Below, piece after piece: positions 44,095-55,033 of a DNA stretch of 64,000 bases. Each line of letters starts with the position of its first letter. Positions within the stretch are counted from its first letter, which is position 1. The stretch lies in contig NW_005434592.1 in assembly GCF_000315625.1 (NCBI RefSeq), forward strand, positions 286,126 to 350,125, in the 5' to 3' direction. The DNA is from Guillardia theta CCMP2712 (Eukaryota; Cryptophyceae; Pyrenomonadales; Geminigeraceae). Made by a program: the position numbers and the translations under genes. The notes beneath the pieces are model-generated. The model saw nothing but the letters and a program-made list of their open reading frames with translations. It was not told the DNA's origin and made no database searches.

Positions 44095-45523
44095 TCAAAG
44101 AGGAGCTCGGAGATCTGCCTGAATTCTATCCTGCCTGTTAAGCATCTGCTGCTGATTACGGTGCATTTCCATCTCGATGTACCTGGAAGCAAGTGTTCAG
44201 TTCTCCCCCCAGCAGCCTCATCGGCCCCTCTGCATCCTCGTAGCTTCACTGGTCCTGTTGACCTTTCCTCCTCCTCCTCCTCCTCCTCCTCCTCCTCCTC
44301 CCCTCAGACATATCGTAACCTCCCCTTCTCTCCCTCCTCACTTACCTCTGACACTCTTCCATACTCCGCGTTCCTACCTCCTAGCACACGAATCAACACG
44401 CTCGGGCAACACAAGAAGCTCGCATGCGCTACCCTCGCTATCAGCTCCACGTGCTGTGTGCCATGAGTGTGAAGGGCACGGAAGAGAGTCTCCCGCTCCT
44501 GCGCGCTCCATGGCCTGACGCTCCCTCCTGCCATACCAGCACCGGGCTGAAGCATCTGCTCCCGAGGTCGGTTGGGACTGGCAGAGGACGTGAGACGAGC
44601 AGGTGACGGTTGATTGAGAGTCACCTCAACCCCCTCGCGTCCCCAGCTCCTTCCTCCGCTGTGAACTTGCGCGCTGCCGGCATGAACTGGCTCCCACCTG
44701 CTGGGGTTGATCGTCAGTAAGGAAGGAGGAGAGAGAAAACCTGCGTATTCGTTCTCGATCTCTCAGACTTTCCCTATCCATCCACAACTCTTCGTCCTCC
44801 TTTCCCTCCCTTTTCTTCTCTTTCTATCTGGCCCTCTCGCTCTCCAACTTTCCATTGCCTTCCTGTAGTGTAGAGCTCGTGTCAAACAAACCTGAAGAAG
44901 CGTCGGGAAAGCTATCCTGCCCTTGGTTCACCCTGGCATGCATCGCAACATTGCTGGTGTTGTTCACCACCTGATCCCCGATCGTTCCCAACATGAACTG
45001 AAGGCAATCAAAGTCTCATTCATTGAAAGCAACCAAACTGAAGCTCACGAGATTCTTGTGAAGCTTCTGCAAGTAAGCTGCGCAGTGCTGTTGCCTCCCT
45101 TGCATTTGGTTCTCGACGATCTGGACGATGCGATGGTCATTCGTGAAGAATTCTTCCGCATCTCGATGTCCATCTTACAGGCCTCAGCCTCCTCTCCTCC
45201 CCCACCCTCCACCCAACTTTACTGATGTCGCTCCGTGTCTTCTTGCCCCTTCCCCCCAACCCATCCCCACCACCTGCTCCTTCCTCTCTCCTCCCCTCTC
45301 CTCCTTTCATCTCCTCCTCCCCTCTCCTCCTCTCATCTCCTCCTCCCCTCTCCTCCTCTCATCTCCTCCTCCCCTCTCCTCCTTTCATCTCTTCCTCTCA
45401 TCTCTTCCTCTCTCCTTCCCTCTCCCTCTCTCCTCCTCTCCCCTCCTCTCGTCTCACCGCGAGGATCAGCTGCTGGTTCTCGTCCAGAATCTTTTGCACG
45501 CTGCTTCTGCTCATTCCCTCCAT
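44095..45523 (-). CDS. SSXT-domain (SS18/GIF-type) coactivator with SANT/Myb-like C-terminal part
   Basis: The ATG at 45523 gives SVQKILDENQQLILA. After a roughly 350-nt purine-rich intron this joins in phase to IVENQMQGRQQHCAAYLQKL and HKNL, then through a 51-nt intron to FMLGTIGDQVVNNTSN. That is the SSXT domain of animal SS18 and plant GIF/AN3, SWI/SNF-associated coactivators. The linker DSFPDASS joins in phase to GGSQFMPAARKFTAEEGAGD. A 47-nt intron then leads to VRPWSAQERETLFRALHTHG and TQHVELIARV, a SANT/Myb-like helix pair. The final exon is less sure: either a Gln-rich tail stopping at 44095 or a short alternative. The SANT attachment is not part of known SS18/GIF proteins. Confidence 0.8.
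45285..45450. repeat. Pyrimidine-rich intronic repeat in the SSXT gene
   Basis: Reiterated CTCCTCCCCTCTCCT and CATCTCCTCCTC units on the plus strand (purine-rich on the sense strand), inside intron 1 of the SSXT gene. Plus-strand ORFs here translate as Ser/Pro/Leu repeats and are not genes. Confidence 0.9.
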
Positions 45524-45539
45524 CTTCCCGCCAATATGA

Positions 45540-45860
45540 ACCACCCCACCCTACCTGTATTTCAGATCGCCCTAGTATTTTTGGGGACCCACCCTGGTGT
45601 TGAAATACAGTCCTTTTACACTAGAAACTACCGGTCATTTCATACAGCTCAGGACATCACCCCCCACCCCCCGGTTTCCACGACCAGCCCTAATAAATCT
45701 GATCACCCACCCTATTTGTCTAATTGACACCACCCCACCATTTTCCTTTTGGGAGACCCTACCTTAGAGAGAATATTTTTCCAAGGAGGGTTTCCCACAA
45801 CTACTAAGCCTGAAAACAAACTTGAATAGAGCCGGTTTATTTGATATCAAATTTTATGGT
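45540..45860. repeat. CCACCC/TACCC tract 6
   Basis: CCACCCCACCCTACC, CCCACCC and GGGGTAC words without a GC island beside them. It lies between the divergent SSXT and CSPP1-like genes and should include their promoters. Confidence 0.5.
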
Positions 45861-45871
45861 AGGGGTACATC

Positions 45872-45956
45872 ATGGATACCCTCACCGGAAATTTCTGGGC
45901 CGTCAGTTACCGCCATGGAGTGAACCTCCGTTCTAGCGAGCAAGGGAAGCTAAGTC

Positions 45957-46042
<86 letters not shown>

Positions 46043-46069
46043 CTGGTGAAGGGAGACATGTTGTGGTGA
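45872..46069 (+). CDS. Candidate short ORF with an (Asp-Glu)n run
   Basis: The ATG at 45872 (MDTLTGNFWAVSYRHG) leads into about 13 GACGAG hexamers (45958-46038), then DDLVKGDMLW and a stop. Either a tiny acidic protein or a transcribed microsatellite in the 5' region of the CSPP1-like gene. The antisense frame of the hexamer is (Pro-Arg)n. Confidence 0.25.
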
Positions 46070-46274
46070 AGAGACTGTGATTCCTGTCATGGAGATGCAA
46101 CAGTAAGCATTCCTCGACGTAATAAGCAAACAATGCGAAGCTGATGGGAACCCGTCGAGGTCTAAGGAAGCGAACAGAAAGAGGTCAATTGAACAATAAG
46201 ACGGCATGCTGAGCTGTCAAAGTAATTGAGCGTGAAATTCAGCCAGTGCAAGACTTTGAGAAAGACGTGAAAGC

Positions 46275-49200
46275 ATGTTTCATGACGACGGTAGAAATAT
46301 GGTGGGCAGGTTGAGTCGGAATGATCGAAGTATGCAAAACGAGAACTTGAGTCTAGCCCAGCAGCTCAAGCAGCAGATGCAGAGCGATAGAGACAGGAAG
46401 AAGAGGATGAAGGAGGAGGATCAATCAGGTACCAACCACAGCAAGGGTGCAGTAAATGAGAATGGGACAGCTGACAGTGTTGCCAGGGCATCAAGGTTTG
46501 CTGTTGCCTTCCATGCAAGGAAGAAACAACCAGCAGGACTCCCTCAGGTCTTATTGGTCTTTGACTTGATCTGACAGGTGCTGACTCCTTCTCCCTGCAG
46601 TTCGTTCCTTCAGGACCATCATGCAGAGCGACGAGAAGTGTTGTATCCTCCAGTGCCCGGGAGAAGACTGATGATGGAGGGGAGGTTGGAGCAGCAGGGT
46701 GTCAATCTTTCCGCCTGGGAGCAGGTGCGACCCTCGTTTCTTCCTCCCATGGATCCGTGGAGGAGGGAGGAGCCGCGAGCCGTCCCCGCTGTTGATCCCA
46801 AGAGAGCCTACGCTGAGGAGCTGAGAATGCAGATGGAGGAGAATCGACAGCGAAAGCAGGCAGAGAAGCAGCAGGAGAGAGAAAGGAGAGGCTGGCAACC
46901 CATGGATGCTCCTCCTCAGCCCCTTCCCTATGCCTTCCCTACCGCCAGGGCTCCTCCCAAGGACTTCTTGTCCCCTTTCCGTCTGAACTGGAGGGAGGAG
47001 GAGAAAAACTTTCTCCGCGCTCCTGCTCCCCTCGGGGTGAAGTACCTGAGCAAGGACCCGCCAGTCAAGTTCGAGGAGAGGAGGAGACCTCAGCAGGAGC
47101 TGCAGCAGGACGTGAGAGCGTCCAACGCCCAGCCCAGCAGGGGGATGGACAAGGCAGCATACGCAGCGGAGCTGCAAGCGCAGATAGAAGAGAAGAAGGA
47201 GAGGGAGAGCAGGAGGAAGCAGGAAGAGAGAGAGCATGACGAGCGGATAGACAGGTCGATCGAAGGATACGACCCGTGGGGCCGGGCAGGAGCAGGGGCT
47301 CCGCACAGGGACGAGGAGGGGAATGTCATCGCAGACCTCCGAGCTCGCGGCTTACCTGCCATCAGCGGAGAGAAAAGTCTGGCGGCCTACGATAAATTCT
47401 ATGGAGTTGAGAACGGGAGGGCAGGAGCAGGAGCAGGATGGGAAGGAGGGAAGCAGGCAGAGGATCGGAGATGGTCTAGCGCCGTGGATGGGGGAGGGAT
47501 GTCGGATGAAGAGAAGGAGAGGGAAGAGCGAAACCTGAAGCAGCAGATGCTGAGGAGGGATCTTGAGGAGCAGATTGAGGAGAAGAAAAGGCAGAGAGAG
47601 AGGGAGAGGCTGCAGGAAAGAGAGCTGCAGATGAAGGAGGAGGCAAGGTAAGCCTTTCCCCTTCTGGCCCTAACCACCCCATTCCAGTCCCCACATATCC
47701 ACCATCTCCATTTCTCCTCCTCCTCCTCCTATGTCTGACACTTTCACTATTGATTTACCAACACCAACACTACTCTACCCCGTTCTCCCCTCGCTGATCT
47801 TCATCGGTCGCTTCCTTGCTGCTCATTTGTCTCCTCCTGTCCTCTCAAGCTTCTTATCATCTTCCTGCAGACTGCGCAGAGCAGGAGTTCGCGTCCCTTC
47901 CTCGCTCGCCATCGGAGAAGGAGATGACAGGCTGCCGGCCATCGAAGAAGAGCTCGGAGGAGCGATCCTCAAGACCGAAGACCAACTCTCCGGGAACCAG
48001 GAGGAGGAGGACGAGAGGGGGAAGGGGGAGGAGGAGGAGGACGGCCTGCTCAAGGACTTCAGACTGTACAAGAAGACAAGCCTCTCGGACATCCGCAAAC
48101 TTGACACTGACGAGAAGTATGCCAAGTTGCAACAGGAGCTGAGGGTGAGAACATCGGCACTCGATGATCTTGTTGCTCATTCATGGCAGGACATCATAAA
48201 GGTACAAGAGTCTATCCGAGGGGAACTCGCTCGGCAGGTACTCCTCCTTCCTTCTCCTCCTCCCTCTCTTCTCCCTCCCTCCCTGCTCCCTCCCTCCCTT
48301 CTCCTCCTCTCTCCCTTTTCTTCTTCTCTCCCTTCTCCTCTCCCCTCCTACCTTCCTCTCCTTCTCTTCCTCCCCTCTCCTCCTCTTGTTGGCGTCCTTC
48401 TCATTTGTTGCTATGAGAAGAATGTTGAGATCTCAAGGATGAGCTCACAATCAACAGTGAATGTCATTTCGAGCAAACAGGCAAAGGTAAGGCAACCATG
48501 TAAAGGAGCGAAGAACTGACAATGACGCAGGTGTTGATGGAAGATTACTACAACAATATCCTGGTAGTGAGAAATAGAAGAGAGGGGTGAATGATTGGAG
48601 ACGAGGGGGGGGGGCAAGAGGATATTGTGAGTGAGGAGGAGGTGTAGCCATGAATGCTGATCCTTGCTTCTACAGCAGAATGACGACTGGAGAAATCAGA
48701 AGCCAAAGTTCGAACCTCAACAAGAGGTAGCATGTGATTCACATTCATTCTTTATCTTCCTCCTGTGCCTTCTATACTCTCTTGCGCTTCTTAATCTCTT
48801 GCCATTTCTTACACCCTGCATACCTTTCACTCCTGTCCTGTCCTCTCTTCTTTTTTCTCATTCGTTTCTCTCCTCCTCTTCGATCTTGATTTCTATTGGT
48901 TTCATCCTGTGATTGAATTGTATCCTACTCTCATTCTCTCTTGCTTAATTACCTCCTTTCAGCCGTCTTCTCGCCCCGTGAATGCATCGACCAATCAGAT
49001 CCCAGCCATCATCCGATCCGGTACATTCACATCGTTCATTGTATCCTCATCTTTGCCTTTTGGTTGCTCCTCCTCCTCCTCCTCCTCCTCCTCCTCCTCC
49101 TCCTCCTCCTCCTCCTCCTTTCCTTCCATCCACTTTTGCCCTATCAGCTCTCACACCCGTCCTCCTCTTCTTCCTCCTCTTCCTCGTCCTCGTCCTTCCC

Positions 49201-49696
49201 TCTCCGTCTCCCTCCTTTCCTCCTGCTACCTCTCATCGCTGGCAACAGAAGCGAAGCTGCTTTACCCCAATGACCCCAACTACACGGGGCTTGGCATGCA
49301 GGAGTCGCTCATGAGAGGAGGAGGGGAGGAGGAAGGGAAGTTGGATCTCGATCGTCTCATCCTCAAGAACAAGATGCGACTGGCAGAACTGAGGAGGAGC
49401 ATGAATGGGGTGAGAGGCTTTCAGCATGACATGATTTGATTTTCCTCCCTGCTCTCCTCTTCCTCCTCCACAACCACCAACACTGCCACTGCCTCCTCCC
49501 TTTACCATCAACATCATCACCACCACCACCTTCACCTCCTCCTCCTCCTCGTACCCTTCACTTTCGTACCCTGTGCCTCTACTCGGTTTCCCCTCCTTCT
49601 GGATCCTTCGAGCTCTGCTCTTGCCGTGAGCAATTTTCACTAGTTCTGATGTCAATGTTCAGGCTTCGTGACTCGCAGGGTCCTCATATTGAATGA
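46275..49696 (+). CDS. CSPP1-like centrosome/ciliary microtubule protein
   Basis: Exon 1 (MFHDDGRNMVGRLSRNDRSM) splices to an exon starting at 46614 and open to about 47647. That exon has the CSPP1 hallmark: two repeats of a helix-then-motif unit (KRAYAEELRMQMEENRQRKQ; KAAYAAELQAQIEEKKERES) and the signature EGYDPWGRAGAGAPHRDEEG with NVIADLRA. Further exons: an acidic block (LRKLDTDEKYAKLQQ near 48110 in the same frame family), SSQSTVNVISSKQAK, NDDWRNQKPKFEPQQE, and LLYPNDPNYTGLGMQESLMR. The last exon, GPHIE, stops at 49696. CSPP1 binds inside the microtubule lumen at centrosomes and ciliary tips in animals. Introns are pyrimidine-rich and several are longer than 150 nt. Confidence 0.85.
49068..49122. 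repeat. (CTC)n microsatellite in CSPP1-like intron
   Basis: About 17 uninterrupted CTC/TCC trinucleotides on the sense strand. Similar short (CTC)n runs occur at 44268-44302 and 59947-59980. Confidence 0.95.
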
Positions 49697-50289
49697 TCAT
49701 GTTAACTGTAAATCATGGACATGTAATGAAATGATGAAACATAACGCTTGCTGATGCAAACCGACAACTTTTGGTTGCACATCGACTCTGTCTTCCTCTA
49801 TCCCGGTCTTCTTGTGCAGACATCTCGTGAGTGTCTTGATGCTCATATCGTTATCTAGTCAAGATTACCGTTACTGTCCCTCGTTTTTATCACATGTCAA
49901 GTCTAATGTTGCACTGCCTCCCTTATCTCTTCATGTCTAGTTTTGTACTTCAATACCTCACTGACCTCCACGTCTCTTGTGAAAGCTTCAATCCTTTCTT
50001 TGGATTTGCATGTCTAGTCTTATATTGCACTATCTTACATTTGCATGTTCAATCTTGTTTCTAACGGTTCTATTCGCTTGCATCACGTTGTCGTGATATC
50101 GTTTTGTACACGTTTGCATCAAGTTGTTGTAATATCTTTCTGTACATGTTTGAAGAACTTCTTGGGGTCCTACAAGTTCACGCATGTCATTGATCAGCCT
50201 GTGAGCATGAGTAGGAGACTCACCATTGAGCTGTAAGCTTCTGTCTGTGCGTTAGGATTTGAGGACAGCGACAAGTCCACGCGCTCGGT
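49697..50289. repeat. Intergenic with degenerate short repeats
   Basis: CATGTCTAGTTTTG / CATGTCTAGTCTTATATTGCAC-like phrases recur near 49897, 49932 and 50010. A 36-bp unit starting TTGCATCA is duplicated at about 50078 and 50114. No convincing gene. Confidence 0.5.
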
Positions 50290-50886
50290 TTGGCTCCTTC
50301 TGCGGAAGACGAATCTCTTCCCTCCTGCGACCTCACGGTTAAGAGCGTCACGAGCTGGCCGTCTCCTGAGCTTGTTCTTGGAAAGCTGCTAGAGGTCAGA
50401 GGTCAACATGAAGCCTGAAGCTCAAACGCACCTGCTCCTGCTCTCCTCGATCAACGTCGTCTACTATCAGCCGCGGCGTCGTGCTCTTGAAGTTGAAGAG
50501 ATCCGCCCGCGACCGATCGCTGTCTACGCTTCTCTGACCTGCACAAGATCTCGGATCTGACGTGTATGGTCGCCGTCTTGCCGGTGTGAAGCTTGGCATC
50601 GGACAGAAGAAGGAGGACAGGTAAGGGTCAGACGGGAGGTCCCAGCCGTGCGGGCTGATTCCTATGTGAGAGCCCAGAGAATAAGCAGCGCGGGAGTGAA
50701 GGAAGACAGGAAGAGCGACAGGAGGACGAGTGCGAGGCCTTGGCTTCGAGTTAACACTGAGAGGCTTCAGCAAGTTCTTCAAGGAATCAGGTCGAGTGGG
50801 ACCGGGCAGCCTGGAGGAAGCATCAACGAGCGAGCACAGCAGAGGTCCGGGTCAAGCATCATAATGTACCGTACTTGGATGTGCTA
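50290..50886 (+). CDS. Possible unknown gene, structure unresolved
   Basis: Coding-like pieces on the plus strand: LAPSAEDESLPSCDLTVKS with VTSWPSPELVLGKLLE (to about 50394), LGSDVYGRRLAGVKLGIGQK (about 50553-50620), and NTERLQQVLQGIRSSGTGQP to a stop at 50886. Phases do not join cleanly by eye. The minus strand is also open (50396-50782) but less protein-like. Treat as a prediction only. Confidence 0.25.
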
Positions 50887-50999
50887 GCACTCATGTTCGA
50901 TCGGCGGCAGCATGTCCTGTCGTGCCGCCCATTCCGCTCGACCGTGATGGTCTTGCTGCTGTGTCGTCAAGCCTCTGCCCAACGGACCTTCTCTACCAC

Positions 51000-51240
51000 A
51001 CGTTACTAAAGCCTAGGCCGGGTTGTCGGCGTGCCGCTCACAACCGGGCCGCGACTCCGAATTGAGTGACTGCCAGTGCGGCCCCCCGCCGCGGCCCGGG
51101 CCGGCCCGGCCAGAGCCGCGCCCGGGCCGCCGGGCGCCGCGCACCGGGCTGCCACCGGGCTGCGGCACTGATGGTCCTGGCCCACTGGCCCGCCGCCAAG
51201 GAGGCCCAGGCTCGCTTGAACCGGGCTCGGATTCGGGTAA
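51000..51240. repeat. GC-rich island 5
   Basis: GGGCCGCGACTC, GGCCCGGGCCGGCCCGGCC and CCGGGCCGCCGGGCGC words, ending abruptly at GATTCGGGTAATTTAATTC. No tract or edge motif is obvious here. Confidence 0.7.
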
Positions 51241-51349
51241 TTTAATTCATCATAGCAGTATCAAGACTCTTAAAATTGAAATGTCATACAACAAGTATAA
51301 TGTACACTGAGGCGTCAGTTCTAAACTGTTACAACAGAAGAAGCTGAAC

Positions 51350-52724
51350 TCAAACTTGATCGAGCATCTTCGTCAGTTCCCTTGCACTCGGTCGTTCGCT
51401 GGACACAGGGCTCCAACACCGGTCTACGATCCTTGCAAGCTCCTGGTGTTCTTGCTGCATCTTCTCCAGAGAAGGTCGTAATCCTTGCCTGATAAGATGA
51501 CGTCATGGAAGAGAAGAAGAGGAGGTTGTTTCTTACCTTGCAGTTAGTTCAGCCAACAGTCGGGGCTCGATAGCGATGTGCGGGGGCTCACCATGATACA
51601 TGTACCACATGACCATTCCAGCCGAGAACACATCCGCTGATGACGAATACGCAGCCGTATAACCGTCTTGCCCATCACTGAAGACCTCGGGCGCCATGTA
51701 CCGCCAGGCTCCAGTATTGCCGCTCATTCGCTGCGAACCCTCTCCCGTCACCTGCGCTCCTTGCCTGACAAAAAGTGTGATCAGTCGGGGCTGTCCGCGC
51801 GTTTCAAGCAAAGGATCAAAGCTTACCAGGAGTAACGACCAACTTGGTTATCGATCACCTTGCACAGACCAAAGTCTGTAAGCTTGAGGAGGCTGCGGTC
51901 AGAGGAGATGAGGATGTTGTCGGGCTTCACGTCGCGATGGATAATGCTCGGTTTCCCATCGTGAAGGAACGCTAAGCCACAAGACAGCTGCTTCGACCAT
52001 GAGACGACCAGGTCGATCGAGGGGCTGCTCGATCAAAGTCAGACTGTAACATCGCACTGGCTTGCAGCTGTTTCCTCACCGTTTCCCAGAACATTCCTCG
52101 TTATACAGCTGCTCCAATGTGCAGCCATCCACGAGCTCGTACACAATCTGTATGCTCGACCCTTCGAACGAGGCCCCAAGGAAGCTGACAATGTTGGGAT
52201 GCTTTTGGAGGCTGGATGCAACTATCACCTCCTGCAAGTCAAGGTAAGCAGAGGGCAGCACATTACGGCCAAGGTCCCACTTGCATCATGTCTTTCATGG
52301 CATGGGAGGCCGAGCACCGTCTTGAAAGTACTTTAATCGCGACATCTGATCCGGATTCTTTCAGCCTGGCCCGGTAGACTGTGGCACATGAGCCTCTTCC
52401 AATCTCTTCAGCTCCTCTGAGGTCGATGTGTGAGCTGGGCATGTACCATTGCTCGGTCAGTGCCAAGATATGAATCACAGGCAGATCTCTCGGTCCCTGG
52501 TCGTTATGTGGAGGCTCTAGATCGAAAGATTGATCCGAAGAGTCTTCCATTGATTGCGCAATGTCATGGAAATCATCTTCATCGAAAGGGATTCCTATTG
52601 CTGTGTTGGTTTTATCAAGATCGAAACAGCTGTCTTCGAAACTGCGAACAGGAACAACTTTCTTGTCTTTTCTGTTTCGGGAGCTCTCCCTCCAACGAGG
52701 AAGCATCAAGCAACTTCTTGCCAT
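51350..52724 (-). CDS. Protein kinase (tyrosine-kinase-like / Ser-Thr type)
   Basis: The ATG at 52724 (MARSCLMLPRWRESSRNRKD) gives an acidic N-terminal region, then the kinase domain. Glycine loop: EEIGRGSCATVYRAR. VAIKV lysine: SDVAIKVLSRR. Helix C/beta4: QEVIVASSLQKHPNIVSFLG. Hinge: IVYELVDGCTLEQLYNEE. Catalytic loop: IHRDVKPDNILI. Mg site: LTDFGLCKVID. APE segment: GAWRYMAPEVFSDGQDG. The C-lobe follows (ADVFSAGMVMWYMYHGEPPH; ARIVDRCWSPVSSERPSARE), with the stop at 51350. Catalytic Lys, HRD, DFG and APE are all present, so it should be active. Introns are short. The RCWxxxxxxRP end suggests the TKL group. Confidence 0.92.
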
Positions 52725-53029
52725 CCGTTAAACTTGTATCCCTCGCGACAATCTCCCAATGGTGAGAGGTGAGTTGTTGAGATTTCAGGAGAATTGCGGA
52801 TTCGAAGAAATCAACGTCAACAAAAGATGATAGAGAGAAGCCAAACAAGGGAATGAGCGAATGTGTTGCGGGAAAGATACAAGGTGAGGGGTAACGAGAA
52901 GTGCAACTCGGACGAGGAAAGATACAAACGCGAGGAAGAGATGCGTTCAAGAGGCTTGCTGTCAGATACAAACAAGGGATCGAAACGATGCGAAGCGTGA
53001 AACAATACGAGAAAGGGGTAGGTACGTAA

Positions 53030-53580
53030 TTTGTATTTGTGTTGTGAGTGGGCGGTGGGGTACTGTACCATATCTTTATCAGGAAGAAGGAGGGGTAGTA
53101 AACTGTAACTGAAGTCAAAAGCCTGCAAGAGGGGGTAGGGTTACTACATATGGGTTGTAAATTGACCGATGTCAGCTTTTCCAGCGTAGACCCCCGGATG
53201 TCCACCCTCCACCCCCTCCACCCTCACTACACCTATTAATCACCCCATGTTTCCTCTATAAGTTGGAGTGCAACAAGGGGTTCAACCAGGAAGTACCCCT
53301 CCCGATGACCGGCACCACCTTACGGCCTGCCGGACATGTGTAGCCTGTAATGCCGCCATGAACTGGTAACCCCTCGTGACTATCCCCATCCCCGCTCAAC
53401 CCCCTCCACCTAGCTACTGGCTCACCTCAAACCGACTCTTTTGGCCTACGATGCTCCTGCCAGCCGTAACTGCGGGATGGTCTTTGACTACCTACCCTAG
53501 GCTGCGTACGAGAACAATAGATCTGATCACCCCTCCCCTGTGCACCCCATTGTAAAGTAATACACACCCTTTCGCGTTAG
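53030..53580. repeat. GGGGTA/TACCCC tract 7
   Basis: GGGGTAGGTAC, GGGGTACTG, GGGGGTAGGG, TACCCCTCCC and CCACCCCCTCCACCC words, with poor conservation between them. Directly precedes GC island 6. 52725-53030 is plain intergenic DNA upstream of the kinase. Confidence 0.7.
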
Positions 53581-53639
53581 GGCCGCACGGGTCCTGAAGG
53601 CTACAACATCACGACTATTCAATCATAAGGCGTATCTTC

Positions 53640-54360
53640 TTTACGGAGGCTTGCGACCCCAAACACACGGCGGCCGCTACCGTACTACGGCGGCGCCGCC
53701 CGGCCGTACTAGGGTTGCCACGGTGACACTGTGAATGGCCCGGGACCCCGTCAGACCGTCGGTCACGCGGTGCCAGTGAGGTCACGGTCAGCTGGTCAGG
53801 GCTACTGGACGAGTCCCGGAAGTCACTGGGGCCGGGCCAGCCGGGCCCGGGCCCCCGGGCCCGCGGCGGCCCGCGGCCGCCTCAGCTACGGTTTCCAGTG
53901 ACTGAACTCGGAACAGTTACCGTGAATCACTGATCAGTGAATGGCTGGCAAGCCTCTGACGGTACGGTACGGTCTCCTGAGTTCAGTGGGCTCGGCAAGC
54001 CTCCGCCTCGAGTCGGAGTCTGCCGGCCGCTGACTCTGTGAGCCTCCGACTCGGCGGCCGCGCCTCGGCCGGAGTACCGGCGGTACGAGGTCACGCCCCG
54101 GAGTCTGTCCGATCAAGTCCGACTGAGTCACCGGGTGCCCGCCGCAGGGCCGCGGGCCCGCGGGGCCCGGGGCCGGGGGGCCGGGCGGGCCGCCCCCCGC
54201 GGGCCCGCGGCCGTGATACTGTACTCGGTACTCAGTCCGAGTCATGACACTGTCACAGCTGCGGGGGCCTCCGTGGCCCGGGGCTCGCCTGCTGGACCGT
54301 CCGACACTGGCGAGTCTGGCAGGGGCCTCCAATCACCCGGGGCGGGCCGCCTCGACGGTA
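53640..54360. repeat. GC-rich island 6
   Basis: Largest and most biased island: GGCCCGGGCCCCCGGGCCC near 53850 and GCCGCAGGGCCGCGGGCCCG near 54145, with CAAGCCTC(C/T)G and CTCGAGTCGGAGTC phrases shared with island 1. CAGTGAATCACTGATCAGTGAA (53913-53941) is a local near-palindrome. It ends just before the start of the gene at 54406. Confidence 0.75.
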
Positions 54361-54405
54361 TAGTAGGGGTTGGCCAGATGCATAGACAACAGCGTCTCTT
54401 CAGCC

Positions 54406-54924
54406 ATGGCTCGGTGGTTGGGAGCGGCGGCTGTGGCGGCGCTGGTGATTGTGATGGCATGCGAGAGGATCAGCGAGCATGGCATGAAACCTGGTGAGCT
54501 AGAGCAATCAAGACAAGACCTGGATGCCGAAGCACGAGCTATCGACGACAGATGGTCAACGCCAGACCCTTGGGCAATCGATTCCGACGAGCACACTTTG
54601 GCTTTCGGAAGAGAGCCGGCCGGACTGTCTGAGTTCTTCGAAGAGAACCCTCAGCGCTTTGCGCATGGTGAGGCCGGAGACTTCGAGTGGCCATACGTGT
54701 GGGAGGGGAAGGATGCCAGGGGCATGCGATCGGGGTATGATTGGCAAGGTGCGAGCACAGCAGTGAAGGTCAGAGGGTTGGACATGCCACCATCCCATGA
54801 TGTCTTTGGCGAGCTTGGCCCTTTTCCCGCAATATCCACACGTGATGAGATGTATCCCGGTTCCAAGGTGCACGATGAAGTGGTCCCCCGTTGGTCCTTG
54901 CCCATGGCTCGAAGGCCCAGGTGA
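54406..54924 (+). CDS. Unknown protein with N-terminal hydrophobic leader
   Basis: A 172-codon frame beginning MARWLGAAAVAALVIVMACE, a signal peptide or anchor, then a hydrophilic, acidic, Trp/Tyr-containing body (WSTPDPWAIDSDEHTLAFGR; GDFEWPYVWEGKDARGM). It ends WSLPMARRPR. The AG-GTGAAGG at the stop could instead be a splice donor. No family recognised. Only about 45 bp separate it from GC island 6. Confidence 0.6.
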   Translation: MARWLGAAAVAALVIVMACERISEHGMKPGELEQSRQDLDAEARAIDDRWSTPDPWAIDSDEHTLAFGREPAGLSEFFEENPQRFAHGEAGDFEWPYVWEGKDARGMRSGYDWQGASTAVKVRGLDMPPSHDVFGELGPFPAISTRDEMYPGSKVHDEVVPRWSLPMARRPR

Positions 54925-55033
54925 AGGTTGAGGAATTTTCAACTCCTGTCTTGTGACTCGTGACATGTGCAGAGCTGCTCTTTCACAGCTGAGGCTTCAG
55001 TCTCTTTCTCCGTCCTCGTACACTGACTTCACG

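Noticed and set aside
44930-45080. Plus-strand frame reading PDRSQHELKAIKVSFIESNQ
   Set aside because: It is antisense to the SSXT exons, which match a known family and join in phase.
45128-45727. 199-aa plus-strand Ser/Pro/Leu ORF
   Set aside because: Translation of CT-rich repeats inside intron 1 of the minus-strand SSXT gene.
46551-47306. 251-aa minus-strand ORF
   Set aside because: Antisense shadow of the CSPP1-like exon. Its Leu/Pro/Ser-rich sequence reflects the Glu/Arg/Gln codons opposite.
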